NCBI GenBank assembly: GCA_900752545.1
Contig: CAADVS010000026.1
Location: 39,959-103,958, forward strand
DNA length: 64,000 bases
Reading direction: 5' to 3'
Source: an uncultured Collinsella sp.
Lineage (GTDB): Bacteria; Actinomycetota; Coriobacteriia; Coriobacteriales; Coriobacteriaceae
Shown piece by piece: positions 1 through 8,347 of the stretch. Position 1 is the first letter of the stretch. Every line of letters begins with the position of its first letter. The position numbers and the translations under genes were made by a program. The notes under the pieces were generated by a model. That model was not told the DNA's origin. It made no database searches and was given only the letters and a program-made list of their open reading frames with translations.

Positions 1-98
1 GCAACCTCGGCATTGCCCTCGACATCGGCAACGCGAATCTTGGGCGAGGCCGCCGCCACACGCAAAAAGCCATCAGACTGAGAAAGGTGAAGATTCAT
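1..98 (-). CDS. nadE: NAD(+) synthase, N-terminal fragment (cut by window edge)
   Basis: Only the first 32 codons lie in the window. The start ATG at 98 follows a GGGAG ribosome binding site, and the peptide has the motif GFLRVAAASPKIRVAD. Glutamine-dependent NAD synthases open in this way, at the first strand of their nitrilase-type amidase domain, which supplies ammonia for making NAD from deamido-NAD. The family assignment rests on this short stretch alone; another nitrilase-fold protein remains possible. Confidence 0.6.
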   Translation of the reverse strand, partial: MNLHLSQSDGFLRVAAASPKIRVADVEGNAEV

Positions 99-301
99 AA
101 GAATGCTCCCGTGCGTAAACGCCATTCACAACAATTAGCAAGCCCTATTGTAGTTCAACCGCCGGCTGTAACCGCATCCCACCAACTTGGTGAGCTATTG
201 ATGAGTTGATGGTATCTGTTAAATGTCACGTACGATTCACATCTGGTGGGTACCCTGATGGCTACACGAAACGAAGCAGATTTACACCGGGAGGACCCCG
301 T

Positions 302-1246
302 ATGACAACCAAGTACACCGACGCGCCGCGCACGCGCGTCATGACACCGGCCGCGCTCAACAACGGCGTTCACGAAAACCATTCCATCGGACAGACCATG
401 GCCATCGCGCCCAAAAAAGGCCTGTTCGACGACATTTCCATTCCTCAAATCATCGCCGGCGCCGCAGCCGCCGCCACAAGCGTCGCGCTTGCTTCCAAGA
501 TTGGTATCGCTGGTTCAGTAATTGGCGCCGCCGTGAGCTCGGTCATCACCGTTGTGTCCTCGCAGGTCTACCGCCACTTTATCTCTGCCAGCGCCAAAGC
601 CCTCAAAGGCACGCATGCCGCCGTCGACTACCCCGCCGGCGCCTATGAGCCCGTTGAGTTTGAGGCCGAGGAGCACCTGGGCGGCGCCGCGACCACGCAA
701 GAGATGCGCCAGATTGCGGGGCGCGCGACCACGGCCCGCGTCGCCCCTGACAGCCTGCGCGCCAAGGCCGCGGCAGAGCGCAGTCAGACGCAAAAGAAGG
801 TCATCATCTTCTCGATCGCCATCGCCATCGTCGCGGTCATCGCCTGCACCGGTGCCATCCTTATCACCACCGCCGGTGAGGGTCTGGGCGAGCGTCCCGA
901 GCCAATCCTTTCGTCGCGCACGACCGAGCACGACGCGGATAACACCGGTCAATCACAAAACCAGCAGGACGACTCGCAGAGCAACTCCTCATCCACCGAC
1001 TCGTCATCGAACTCCCCCGATCAATCGCAGGGCGTCGATTCCTCTGCGAACAATAGCGGCACGCAATCCGGCACGACCGACTCAAGCCAAACGACTGACG
1101 GCTCTCAACCGAGCACGGGCGACCAGACGAGCGGCAATACATCGGGCACGGAATCTACCGACAACAGCAACACCAACAGCTCGAGCGGAACCGCGTCCGG
1201 CACAGCATCTGACAGCTCGAGCCAAGGAACGGCATCGGGCAACTAA
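302..1246 (+). CDS. Membrane protein with Ser/Thr/Asn/Gln-rich tail, unknown function
   Basis: A protein of 314 residues that I do not recognise. The ATG at 302 was chosen over upstream in-frame starts because GGGAGGAC lies just before it. An Ala/Gly/Val-rich hydrophobic stretch spans roughly residues 47-90 and a clear membrane helix roughly 166-188. From about residue 205 to the end the chain is almost entirely Ser, Thr, Asn, Gln, Asp and Gly, which is typical of an extended cell-surface stalk. No sortase motif ends it. The inferred topology is an inner part at the membrane with a long hydrophilic tail outside. A hairpin terminator follows at 1282-1312. Confidence 0.6.
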   Translation: MTTKYTDAPRTRVMTPAALNNGVHENHSIGQTMAIAPKKGLFDDISIPQIIAGAAAAATSVALASKIGIAGSVIGAAVSSVITVVSSQVYRHFISASAKALKGTHAAVDYPAGAYEPVEFEAEEHLGGAATTQEMRQIAGRATTARVAPDSLRAKAAAERSQTQKKVIIFSIAIAIVAVIACTGAILITTAGEGLGERPEPILSSRTTEHDADNTGQSQNQQDDSQSNSSSTDSSSNSPDQSQGVDSSANNSGTQSGTTDSSQTTDGSQPSTGDQTSGNTSGTESTDNSNTNSSSGTASGTASDSSSQGTASGN

Positions 1247-1281
1247 GCACGTTTGCCTCTCATAGATAACCGACCTGCATA

Positions 1282-1312
1282 ACGGGCGCGAACCGGCAAC
1301 GGTCGCGCCCGT
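1282..1312 (+). terminator. Hairpin terminator after the membrane protein gene
   Basis: A perfect 10-bp inverted repeat ACGGGCGCGA / TCGCGCCCGT has an 11-base loop. It sits 35 bases after the preceding stop codon. The T-tract is short, so termination may be partial. Confidence 0.6.
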
Positions 1313-1384
1313 TTGCCTTGGGCGACGAGATGGCAAGCCCCGCGCGATGGTAAGATGCTTTGGTGTGTAAAGAGGAGATTTGCC

Positions 1385-2683
1385 ATGAGCAAGACAATAG
1401 TTAGGCCCACGCTTTCGCTGGGCAACCACATCTATCTGTATCGCCTGCTGCGCGACGCGATTGGGTGCGGCAAGCAAACGTTTATGACGCAGGTCGAGGA
1501 GGCACTCGCCGCTGGTGACATGACCGCTTATGACCTGGGCTTCGAGTCCACGCGCGAGCTGCTCGAGGAGCTCGACGACTGCATTAAGCTGACCGTCTTT
1601 AAGGGCGGTCGCCTGTATGCCACCGTCATCGCCAACGATGCCTGGGATGCCGCCCTTGCCAAGGGCGAGGACAAGCCCAAGGCAGCCAAGGGCGCTAAGC
1701 AGTCCTACAAAAAGAAAAAGCGCGGTGAGAAGGACCTCAAGGCCGTGCGCCCCAAGCACGTTAAGCGCGCCGAGCCCGAGCCCATGGCCGAAGTCGCTCC
1801 GGAGCCCGAGCCCGAAACAGGGATCGAAGGCGCTATTGAGGTAACGGCAGAAGCCGAAACCGAAATCGCCGCCACGACCGATCCCGAAGTCATGTCAGAG
1901 CAGGAAGCCACTGCGGAGCTCAACGAGGCCCCCAAGTCGACAGCCGAAGAAGCCGCCAACCAACCCGAGACACCTGCGTTCCAAAACAGCGATGTCTCTA
2001 GCGACGAGACCGAGGACAATCAGCCCGACGATCAAGACGCTACCGAGTCGACGCCGGAGCCCGAGACGCTGAAGCCCGCCATCTCGCTCACGGTCGTCTA
2101 TGACCCCGAGAACGCCAACGCCGGCATCACCACCATGGCGTCCACTCCGGTCGAGGCAAAGTCGAGCGTCGAGAACGAGAACGCGATGCAGGTTGAGGTT
2201 GAAACTGCAGCTGCAGACGCGCCCGTCACCGTGGAGCCCGCAGATTCCGCGGACAAGCCGGAGGCGACTCCGGACCCCGCACCCGTCATCGAATCCGTGC
2301 CTACCTCTGCTTGCGACCAAATTCCCGCACCGGCACCGGCTTCGGCACCCGCAGCGGCCCCAGCCCCCGCGCCTGCAGCGCCCGCCATCCCCAAGGACTT
2401 CCCCGTCGATTTCGCAACCGAGGTCTTCTGCCCCGGCCCGCTTCTGCACCAGCTGTCGACCTATCTCCCCTACGGCGCCGACACCCTCGGCATTGTCGGC
2501 GAGTACTACTGGATCGCCCGCGAGCGCGGTACCATCGAGGCCGCGCGAAACCGCGCAAGCTTCCCCCTGCACTACACGCAGGCCGGCGAGCGCCACGAAG
2601 TCACCGTGCGCATCCGCCGCAACACCACCGGCGGTCTCGGAGCCGCCTGGGCCATCGACAAGGTCGAAGCCCCGGTCGAGTAA
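1385..2683 (+). CDS. Unknown protein with acidic Pro/Ala/Glu-rich linker between two conserved-looking ends
   Basis: A protein of 432 residues; the ATG at 1385 follows AGAGGAG. The first 80 residues form a globular segment containing FMTQVEEALAAG and the run ESTRELLEELDD. In style it recalls small winged-helix (OST-HTH/LOTUS-like) domains, but I cannot assign it. A Lys-rich stretch follows (near residues 100-125), then about 200 residues of Glu/Pro/Ala/Thr-rich low-complexity linker ending in PAPA repeats. The last 95 residues are again globular (VFCPGPLLHQLSTYLPYG, EYYWIARERGT). There is no signal peptide or membrane helix. It is probably a cytoplasmic adaptor or nucleic-acid-binding protein, but that is inference only. 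Confidence 0.65.
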   Translation: MSKTIVRPTLSLGNHIYLYRLLRDAIGCGKQTFMTQVEEALAAGDMTAYDLGFESTRELLEELDDCIKLTVFKGGRLYATVIANDAWDAALAKGEDKPKAAKGAKQSYKKKKRGEKDLKAVRPKHVKRAEPEPMAEVAPEPEPETGIEGAIEVTAEAETEIAATTDPEVMSEQEATAELNEAPKSTAEEAANQPETPAFQNSDVSSDETEDNQPDDQDATESTPEPETLKPAISLTVVYDPENANAGITTMASTPVEAKSSVENENAMQVEVETAAADAPVTVEPADSADKPEATPDPAPVIESVPTSACDQIPAPAPASAPAAAPAPAPAAPAIPKDFPVDFATEVFCPGPLLHQLSTYLPYGADTLGIVGEYYWIARERGTIEAARNRASFPLHYTQAGERHEVTVRIRRNTTGGLGAAWAIDKVEAPVE

Positions 2684-2686
2684 AAA

Positions 2687-2724
2687 ACGGCCTCGGATAG
2701 CCAATTTGACCATCCGAGGCCGTT
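2687..2724. terminator. Bidirectional terminator
   Basis: A 12-bp inverted repeat ACGGCCTCGGAT / ATCCGAGGCCGT lies directly after the stop codon at 2683. Ts follow on the plus side and the stem is preceded by AAAAA, which gives a U-tract on the minus strand. It can therefore end both this gene and the convergent lipoprotein gene. Confidence 0.8.
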
Positions 2725-2738
2725 TGAATTCAGGCCTT

Positions 2739-3131
2739 TTAGTTGTCATCGGCGCATATAGACACCAGAGAAGCAAGCTCATCCTCAAGTTGCGGAGCAA
2801 AGTATCTAAAAGAAACCTGCGCTCCAGTCGGTATCGACTCAATCATATTCGCAGCATTATCTGAAACTCGGTACGATGCAGTTTCACCTGTCTTCAAATC
2901 CTCTATTGAGCAGACAGCGTCTTCAGCATCAATCGACCTAAGCACGCCTTTTCCTTGTAACATCACATCGGCATGTCCGCCAGCTATTTCTAATGAACCT
3001 GAGTCTGTCGCAGTCACTTCTCCGGAACCTCCGCGCGATATCTCTTCCTTTGTTGAACAGCCCACCAATGAAGCCATCAGCACCAAAGACAGAGCTAGAC
3101 GAATCGCCCTACTTCGAAAAAGTCGTTCCAT
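2739..3131 (-). CDS. Small secreted lipoprotein, partner of the Tat peptidase
   Basis: A protein of 130 residues when the ATG at 3131 is used; in-frame starts at 3140 and 3158 are also possible, since none has a strong ribosome binding site. Arg-rich n-region, hydrophobic stretch ALSLVLMASLVGC and the lipobox LVGC mark a type II (lipoprotein) signal, with Cys as the anchored residue. The mature part of about 105 residues has no family that I recognise. The gene overlaps the end of the peptidase gene upstream, so the two are translationally coupled. By analogy with secreted cysteine peptidases that have dedicated inhibitors or chaperones, it may act on or protect against its partner; this is inference. 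Confidence 0.65.
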   Translation of the reverse strand: MERLFRSRAIRLALSLVLMASLVGCSTKEEISRGGSGEVTATDSGSLEIAGGHADVMLQGKGVLRSIDAEDAVCSIEDLKTGETASYRVSDNAANMIESIPTGAQVSFRYFAPQLEDELASLVSICADDN

Positions 3132-4236
3132 AAGTCCACGCATAATAGCTCTGATCATACTTCAGGAAGGATAGAGATGAATTCCAGCCGTCCGCTATGC
3201 CAATCATCTGCCTCGTCTCTCCAGTTTTCTTACCAGTAAGTGTGGCGTAAGCCTCCGCTGTTACAGAATGGGCTGATCCGTTGTACAAACTCGCATGTAA
3301 AACATTCGGTCTATTAGAGTTAATCTCATTTTGAATGCTCGCGATAGCCGGAGAGGAGACAGTGCGGGCGATAAGAGTACTTCCCCTGCTTGCGCAGTAA
3401 TTTGTAAACCCCGTTGCACAGGTTGATATCGGCGTTCCGCCCAAAACAACGCCAGGAACAGTCTGTTCTTCATCGGAAAGAGCATGGGTATTGGTGTAAT
3501 TCCATATCTGCATATATTGCGAAGGGTCGCTATATAAATTGGCAATGCCATACAGTTCCGCAACGTTCGAAAAAGCTGTCACCATACAAGCATAGTGGGC
3601 AGTAAGCCTCTCAATCTCGCTTTCATCATATGACATAAACTGAGAAATGGAACGAAATCCAGATACTGTGTAATCCTGCATTTGAGTTGCGTAAATTACG
3701 ACATCGTTCCAGCTTGAAGGTTTATTCGATAAAACGACAGGCCGTCCTTCTATGGAATCAGCCGGGATTGTTCTTCCGCAATTTGTTGTTATTGAACCGT
3801 CCAAAGATTGCACACCGAATTCGAATGGATTGATCATTACGACTGGGTTATTGAAAGAATAAGACTCAACACCAAGATCTCCTCCCCGATCCATAGGGCT
3901 GACTAAGCCGTCTCCAAAACGATATCCCGTAAGTATTTCATCATCTGAAGCATCTAAAACCAAATAGCCCGCGGCTCTATTGAATGTCACAACCGGAACA
4001 ATGTAGCCAAGCGGGGACCCATCAACGTCTACAAAAGGAATAGGGTCAGAAGGCGTATACGAAGAGCCGAGGAGTCCCTTTATATATTTATCGGCAAGCT
4101 CTTGCGCAATTTCAGAAGTAAATTGTATCTGCTCACCATCAATATTGCCCGTCGAAGCAAAAACCTCTTTCGGACGTGCGGCTAAGGCGACAATTGAAGA
4201 CGCGACAAGTTGCAGAAAACGACGACGCGAAAGCAT
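3109..4236 (-). CDS. Tat-secreted papain-like (C39/C10-type) cysteine peptidase
   Basis: A protein of 375 residues. The N-terminus SRRRFLQLVAS followed by a hydrophobic stretch is a twin-arginine signal, so the protein is probably exported folded. Cys217 in HYACMVTAFSNVAELYG begins a helix, as in papain-like peptidases. His323 in SAHSVTAEAY and a later IADGW segment fit the other catalytic positions of C39-like or streptopain-like enzymes. The long N-terminal half (to about residue 200) would be the pro-region. The gene is visibly richer in A and T than its neighbours and uses AT-ending codons, which suggests transfer. The exact peptidase family is uncertain. Confidence 0.65.
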   Translation of the reverse strand: MLSRRRFLQLVASSIVALAARPKEVFASTGNIDGEQIQFTSEIAQELADKYIKGLLGSSYTPSDPIPFVDVDGSPLGYIVPVVTFNRAAGYLVLDASDDEILTGYRFGDGLVSPMDRGGDLGVESYSFNNPVVMINPFEFGVQSLDGSITTNCGRTIPADSIEGRPVVLSNKPSSWNDVVIYATQMQDYTVSGFRSISQFMSYDESEIERLTAHYACMVTAFSNVAELYGIANLYSDPSQYMQIWNYTNTHALSDEEQTVPGVVLGGTPISTCATGFTNYCASRGSTLIARTVSSPAIASIQNEINSNRPNVLHASLYNGSAHSVTAEAYATLTGKKTGETRQMIGIADGWNSSLSFLKYDQSYYAWTYGTTFSK

Positions 4237-4479
4237 ATGTTCTTCTTTCTAGAGGAGCGACTTATAAGATACTCTTATTCTATAACCTTTTTTGTAACGT
4301 TACAGCACTGGTTATATTTCAATTCGATTTGCTTATGTCCTTGTAACCCAATACGTCTTTACGTTTTAAACGGAATTAGAAAATCACTCATAGCAAAAAC
4401 GGGCTTTAATCCCAAAGAGATGACTTTGATTATGAATCAAACCAGCAGCCAGGGCATAGCTGCAGTGCAATTGCTACAA

Positions 4480-4507
4480 GAAAGGCCGCCCTTGGTGGCG
4501 GCCTTTC
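4480..4507. terminator. Terminator downstream of ettA
   Basis: A perfect 11-bp stem GAAAGGCCGCC / GGCGGCCTTTC with a six-base loop lies ten bases past the minus-strand stop of ettA. The roughly 240-bp stretch between it and the Tat peptidase start (4236) holds only AT-rich upstream sequence, with no further gene that I can see. Confidence 0.8.
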
Positions 4508-4516
4508 TACTTGCTA

Positions 4517-6196
4517 CTAGTCGCGCGTGAGCTTCCTGTGGATACGATGCGGCTGGGCTGCGTCCTCGCCCAGGCGCTCGATACGGTTGGCCTGATAGGC
4601 CTCGAAGTTGCCCTCAAACCAATACCAGTTGCCCGGGTTCTCGTCGGTGCCTTCCCACGCCAGGATGTGCGTGGCAACGCGGTCCAGGAACATACGGTCG
4701 TGGCTAATGACCACCGAACAGCCCGGGAACTCGAGCAGCGCCGCCTCGAGAGAGGACAGCGTCTCGACGTCGAGATCGTTCGTGGGCTCGTCGAGGAGCA
4801 GCAGGTTGCCGCCCTGTTTGAGCGTGAGCGCCAGGTTCAGACGGTTGCGCTCGCCACCGGAAAGTACGCCGGCGCGCTTCTGCTGGTCCTGGCCCTTAAA
4901 GCCAAAGCTCGCCACATAAGCGCGGCTCGGAACCTCGGTCTCGCCGACCATCATGTGGTCCAGGCCATCCGAGACGACCTCCCACAGGTTCTTGTCGGGG
5001 TCGATGCCGGAACGGTTCTGATCGACGTAAGAAATCTTGACGGTCTCGCCCACCTCGAGCTCGCCCGAAGTCAGCGGCTCCAGACCCACAATCGTCTTGA
5101 ACAGCGTGGTCTTACCGACACCGTTGGGGCCGATGACGCCCACGATGCCGTTGCGCGGCAGAGTGAACGAAAGGTCATCGATGAGCACGCGGCCATCGAA
5201 CTCCTTGTGCAGGTGATGGGCCTCGAGCACCTTGTTGCCCAGACGCGGTCCAACGGGAATGCGGATGTCGGTCCAGTCGAGCTTCTGGCTTGCGCGGGCC
5301 TCGGCCTCCATCTCCTCGTAGCGAGCCAGACGAGCCTTGTTCTTGGCCTGGCGAGCCTTGGGCGAGCTGCGTACCCACTCGAGCTCGGCCTCCATGCGCT
5401 TGGCGAGCTTGGCGTCGCGGTTGCCCTGCGCCTCGATACGGGCGGCCTTGGTCTCCAGATACGTGGAGTAGTTGCCCTTGTAGGGATAGAGGTGGCCGCG
5501 GTCGACCTCGCAGATCCACTCGGCAACGTTATCCAGGAAGTAGCGATCGTGTGTGACGGCAAGCACCGCGCCCTGGTAGTTGTGCAGGAAGTGCTCGAGC
5601 CACAGGATCGACTCGGCGTCCAGGTGGTTCGTGGGCTCGTCGAGCAGCAGCAGGTCGGGAGCTTCGAGCAGCAGCTTGCACAGGGCCACGCGACGGCGCT
5701 CGCCGCCGGAAAGTACGTTGACCGGCATGTCGGAATCGGGCAGCTGCAGGGCGTCCATGGCCTGGCCGAGCTTGGAATCGATATCCCAGCCGTCGGCGGC
5801 GTCGATCTCGTCCTGGAGCTTGCCCATCTCGGCCATGAGGGCGTCCATGTCGCAATCCGGGTCGCACATCTCCTCGCCGATCTTATTGAAGCGATCGACC
5901 TTGGCGATCATGTCGCCAAATGCCATGCGCACGTTCTCGATGACGGTCTTGTCGTCGTCGAGCGGCGGCTCCTGCTGCAGGATACCCACGGTGTAGCCGG
6001 GGGTGAGCCTGGCATCGCCGTTGGAGACCTCCTCGATGCCGACCATGATCTTGAGCAGGGTCGACTTGCCCATACCGTTGGGGCCCACGACGCCGATCTT
6101 GGCACCGGGGTAGAAGCTCAGGGTCACGTCGTCAAGGATCACCTTGTCGCCATGGGCTTTACGAGCCTGATACATCTGGTAGATAAACTCTGCCAT
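4517..6196 (-). CDS. ettA: Energy-dependent translational throttle protein EttA (ABC-F ATPase)
   Basis: A soluble protein of 559 residues with two ABC ATPase domains and no membrane segments. The first Walker A is GPNGMGKST (residues 38-46) and the first signature LSGGERRR. The second set is GPNGVGKTT and LSGGERNR, with Walker B segments LLLLDEPTN in both halves. The length, the inter-domain linker rich in charged residues (MEAELEWVRSSPKARQAK) and the segment LYPYKGNYSTYLE match EttA. EttA binds the ribosomal E site and couples elongation to the ATP/ADP ratio. It is monocistronic, with a terminator at 4480-4507. Confidence 0.93.
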   Translation of the reverse strand: MAEFIYQMYQARKAHGDKVILDDVTLSFYPGAKIGVVGPNGMGKSTLLKIMVGIEEVSNGDARLTPGYTVGILQQEPPLDDDKTVIENVRMAFGDMIAKVDRFNKIGEEMCDPDCDMDALMAEMGKLQDEIDAADGWDIDSKLGQAMDALQLPDSDMPVNVLSGGERRRVALCKLLLEAPDLLLLDEPTNHLDAESILWLEHFLHNYQGAVLAVTHDRYFLDNVAEWICEVDRGHLYPYKGNYSTYLETKAARIEAQGNRDAKLAKRMEAELEWVRSSPKARQAKNKARLARYEEMEAEARASQKLDWTDIRIPVGPRLGNKVLEAHHLHKEFDGRVLIDDLSFTLPRNGIVGVIGPNGVGKTTLFKTIVGLEPLTSGELEVGETVKISYVDQNRSGIDPDKNLWEVVSDGLDHMMVGETEVPSRAYVASFGFKGQDQQKRAGVLSGGERNRLNLALTLKQGGNLLLLDEPTNDLDVETLSSLEAALLEFPGCSVVISHDRMFLDRVATHILAWEGTDENPGNWYWFEGNFEAYQANRIERLGEDAAQPHRIHRKLTRD

Positions 6197-6380
6197 TTGC
6201 CTGTTTTATCCTTTCTACCTGCTGTTTCCCTATTCTTGTTTCGCTTTAGTGGAAACGAAATGAGAAAACCAGCTCTGAAACTTAACGAAAAAGGGGCATG
6301 GTTGCCCACACCCCCTAATACTACCTGGGAAAAGTCCCCCTTAACACACTATGAACTGCGTACGCTAGTTTTCCGCAACC

Positions 6381-7085
6381 TTAACGAGCGGCTCGCTGCG
6401 ATTTGCGCCACAGCAGATACGAGTAGACGTAGACGGCTCCAACCGAACCAAACGCCAGAACCGCAATCACCGCGGCGACGACTTCACTCGAAAGCACGCT
6501 GCCTGCCACGCCCATCACAATCAGGCCAAAGCCCAGCACCATAAAGCAGGCACCGCCAAAGCGCTGCGTACGGCGCCAGTTCTCGGGATTGGCAAGCGCC
6601 CAAGGCGTCTTGATACCGAGCGTATAGTTCTGCTTCACACGCGGCAAGTAGTTGCCTACGCCGATGAACAGCAAACCGACAACACCGGAAATCAGCACGT
6701 TGACCGAACCGACCGCCGGCACCACGCCCCAGACCGTAAGCTCTCCCAGCCAGCTTATGGCGCACATGAACAAGGTGAAGGCGATTACGAAGCCCTGATA
6801 GAACTTGCCCGAGGTTCGATATGCCTCACCTTTGGGATCGATGCGCGGCACCACGCAGAACATTGCGAGAAGCACCAGAGGCAGCACGCCGAGCGCGGAG
6901 GCCATCCAGCTGGGACCCCAACCGTCGACGGCGCCGTTCGCGCCCCAGTGCGTGGGAATCTGCCCAGGCAAGCTCGGCATCACCATGAGATGCGCTACGA
7001 CATTGGCGACGCACAGAGCGACCAGCGCAATCCACACGCGCGACGATACCCCCGTGGGGTGAATGCCCTTGTTTTCGTTATTCAT
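6381..7085 (-). CDS. SdpI/DUF1648-family integral membrane protein
   Basis: A protein of 234 residues with about six hydrophobic helices. The segment MPSLPGQIPTHWGANGAVDGW is cut from the DUF1648 pattern (LPdqiPtHwg.nGepdgw), and the later NYLPRVKQNYTLGIKTPW matches the SdpI family. The ATG at 7085 overlaps the stop of the ArsR gene, so the two are translationally coupled. In Bacillus subtilis SdpI gives immunity to the SdpC toxin and sequesters its partner repressor SdpR at the membrane; here the same gene pair is present but no sdpC-like toxin gene is visible. The function as immunity or antimicrobial-stress protein is inference. Confidence 0.75.
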   Translation of the reverse strand: MNNENKGIHPTGVSSRVWIALVALCVANVVAHLMVMPSLPGQIPTHWGANGAVDGWGPSWMASALGVLPLVLLAMFCVVPRIDPKGEAYRTSGKFYQGFVIAFTLFMCAISWLGELTVWGVVPAVGSVNVLISGVVGLLFIGVGNYLPRVKQNYTLGIKTPWALANPENWRRTQRFGGACFMVLGFGLIVMGVAGSVLSSEVVAAVIAVLAFGSVGAVYVYSYLLWRKSQRAAR

Positions 7086-7356
7086 CCTTATCACCTTCCG
7101 TGTTTGTAAAGCCCATAAACCAACCGATCAAGTCCTGCATGACGGTAGTGTTTAAGCTGTATACGATGTTTTGACCATGACGTTCCTCGGTTACCAACCC
7201 GGCGTTTTTGAGCGTCGCCAAGTGATGGCTCAGCGACGGCTTACTGATATCGAAATGCTCGGCAAGCTCCCCCGCCGTGCAATTGCCCTCGCGCAGCAAC
7301 TCCAAAATGCGCCGTCGCGTTGGATCGGCAAGCGCCTTAAAACCCTCTCCCGGCAT
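7078..7356 (-). CDS. ArsR-family repressor (SdpR-like)
   Basis: A winged-helix protein of 92 residues. The ATG at 7356 is preferred over upstream starts because AAAGGGGGTC lies at ideal spacing. FKALADPTRRRILELLREG and the recognition helix SKPSLSHHLATLKNAGLV are typical of ArsR repressors. It lacks the paired-cysteine metal site of ArsR/SmtB sensors, as SdpR does. It overlaps the SdpI-like gene by eight bases, and an inverted repeat at 7405-7420 in its upstream region is the likely operator, so autoregulation is expected. Confidence 0.85.
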   Translation of the reverse strand: MPGEGFKALADPTRRRILELLREGNCTAGELAEHFDISKPSLSHHLATLKNAGLVTEERHGQNIVYSLNTTVMQDLIGWFMGFTNTEGDKDE

Positions 7357-7404
7357 AAGACCCCCTTTCATCATCTCTCATGACGCGCACACTATACTCG
7401 ATAT

Positions 7405-7420
7405 TTAGATGTTTGTCTAA
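7405..7420. promoter_or_regulatory. Probable operator of the ArsR/SdpI pair
   Basis: TTAGA-N6-TCTAA, an AT-rich inverted repeat 48 bases upstream of the ArsR start, with a further half-site-like TCTAA at 7424-7428. ArsR-family repressors bind such 5-6 bp arm palindromes in their own promoters. Confidence 0.55.
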
Positions 7421-7535
7421 CTATCTAATCGCAATGCTTCAGACCACATCAAAGCAAACGCCATCGCAACCTATGGGCGATTACCTATAATGGCGATAGC
7501 TAAAACACGACCTGCTTCCCCATCGGAGGATATTT

Positions 7536-8333
7536 ATGACCGAAACCGCTGCCGCAGCCGCCATCGAGACACGCGACACCAAGCTCGAGATTATCATGGG
7601 CCGCGAGGCACTCGATAAGCTCGCCGATGCTACGGTGCTAGTGCTCGGCTGCGGAGGCGTGGGCTCCAACTGCTGCGAGGCACTCGCCCGCGGCGGCATC
7701 GGTCATTTCGTCATTCTGGATAAGGACATCATCGCGCCCAGCAATATCAATCGCCAGGCCATCGCCTTTCACAGCACCGTCGGCAAGCGCAAAGTCGACG
7801 TCATGGAGGCTATGATTCACGACATCAACCCTACCGCTACCGTCATCAAGCGCACCGAATACCTGCTGAGCGACAACATCGATGATTTCTTCGCGAGCGT
7901 TTTGGAGCAGACGGACGGCAAGCTCGACTACGTCGTCGACGCCATCGACACCATCTCGGCCAAGCTCACCATTGCCAAATATACTCAGGACCACGACATT
8001 CGTTTGGTTAGCTCCATGGGCGGGGCCAACAAGCTCCATCCCGAGTGCCTCCGCTTTGCCGACATTTTCGATACGGTACGTGACCCCATGAGCCGCATCA
8101 TGCGCAAAGAATGCAAGAAGCGCGGAATCAAGAGCCTGCATGTACTGTTTAGCTGCGAGGAATCGGTTAAGACACAGCCCCGCGACCCTTCCAACATCCA
8201 CGAGCGCACCGAGCTGGGAACCGCCAGCTTTATGCCGCCCATCATGGGCCAGATGATTGCCGGCGAGGTTATCCGCCAGATCAGCGGCCGCGGCACTGAG
8301 CGCGTACGCTCCGATGGCCAACGTCTGGACTAG
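7536..8333 (+). CDS. tcdA: tRNA threonylcarbamoyladenosine dehydratase TcdA
   Basis: A protein of 265 residues of the E1/ThiF fold. The nucleotide-binding loop is VLVLGCGGVGSNCCEAL (from about residue 33), followed by LDKDIIAPSNINRQAIA and VDAIDTISAKL, all characteristic of TcdA (CsdL/YgdL). The enzyme uses ATP to cyclise threonylcarbamoyl-A37 of ANN-decoding tRNAs. A strong GGAGG site precedes the ATG. The TatD gene follows 14 bases later, so the two form an operon. Confidence 0.88.
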   Translation: MTETAAAAAIETRDTKLEIIMGREALDKLADATVLVLGCGGVGSNCCEALARGGIGHFVILDKDIIAPSNINRQAIAFHSTVGKRKVDVMEAMIHDINPTATVIKRTEYLLSDNIDDFFASVLEQTDGKLDYVVDAIDTISAKLTIAKYTQDHDIRLVSSMGGANKLHPECLRFADIFDTVRDPMSRIMRKECKKRGIKSLHVLFSCEESVKTQPRDPSNIHERTELGTASFMPPIMGQMIAGEVIRQISGRGTERVRSDGQRLD

Positions 8334-8347
8334 CGGAGCGCACCGAG

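Noticed and set aside
960..1240. Tandem repeat in the Ser/Thr/Asn/Gln-rich tail
   Set aside because: Low complexity is clear, but no regular repeat unit can be drawn.
4511..6544. A 677-codon open frame on the plus strand opposite ettA
   Set aside because: It is the antisense shadow of a GC-rich ABC gene, has no ribosome binding site, and its sequence shows no family features.
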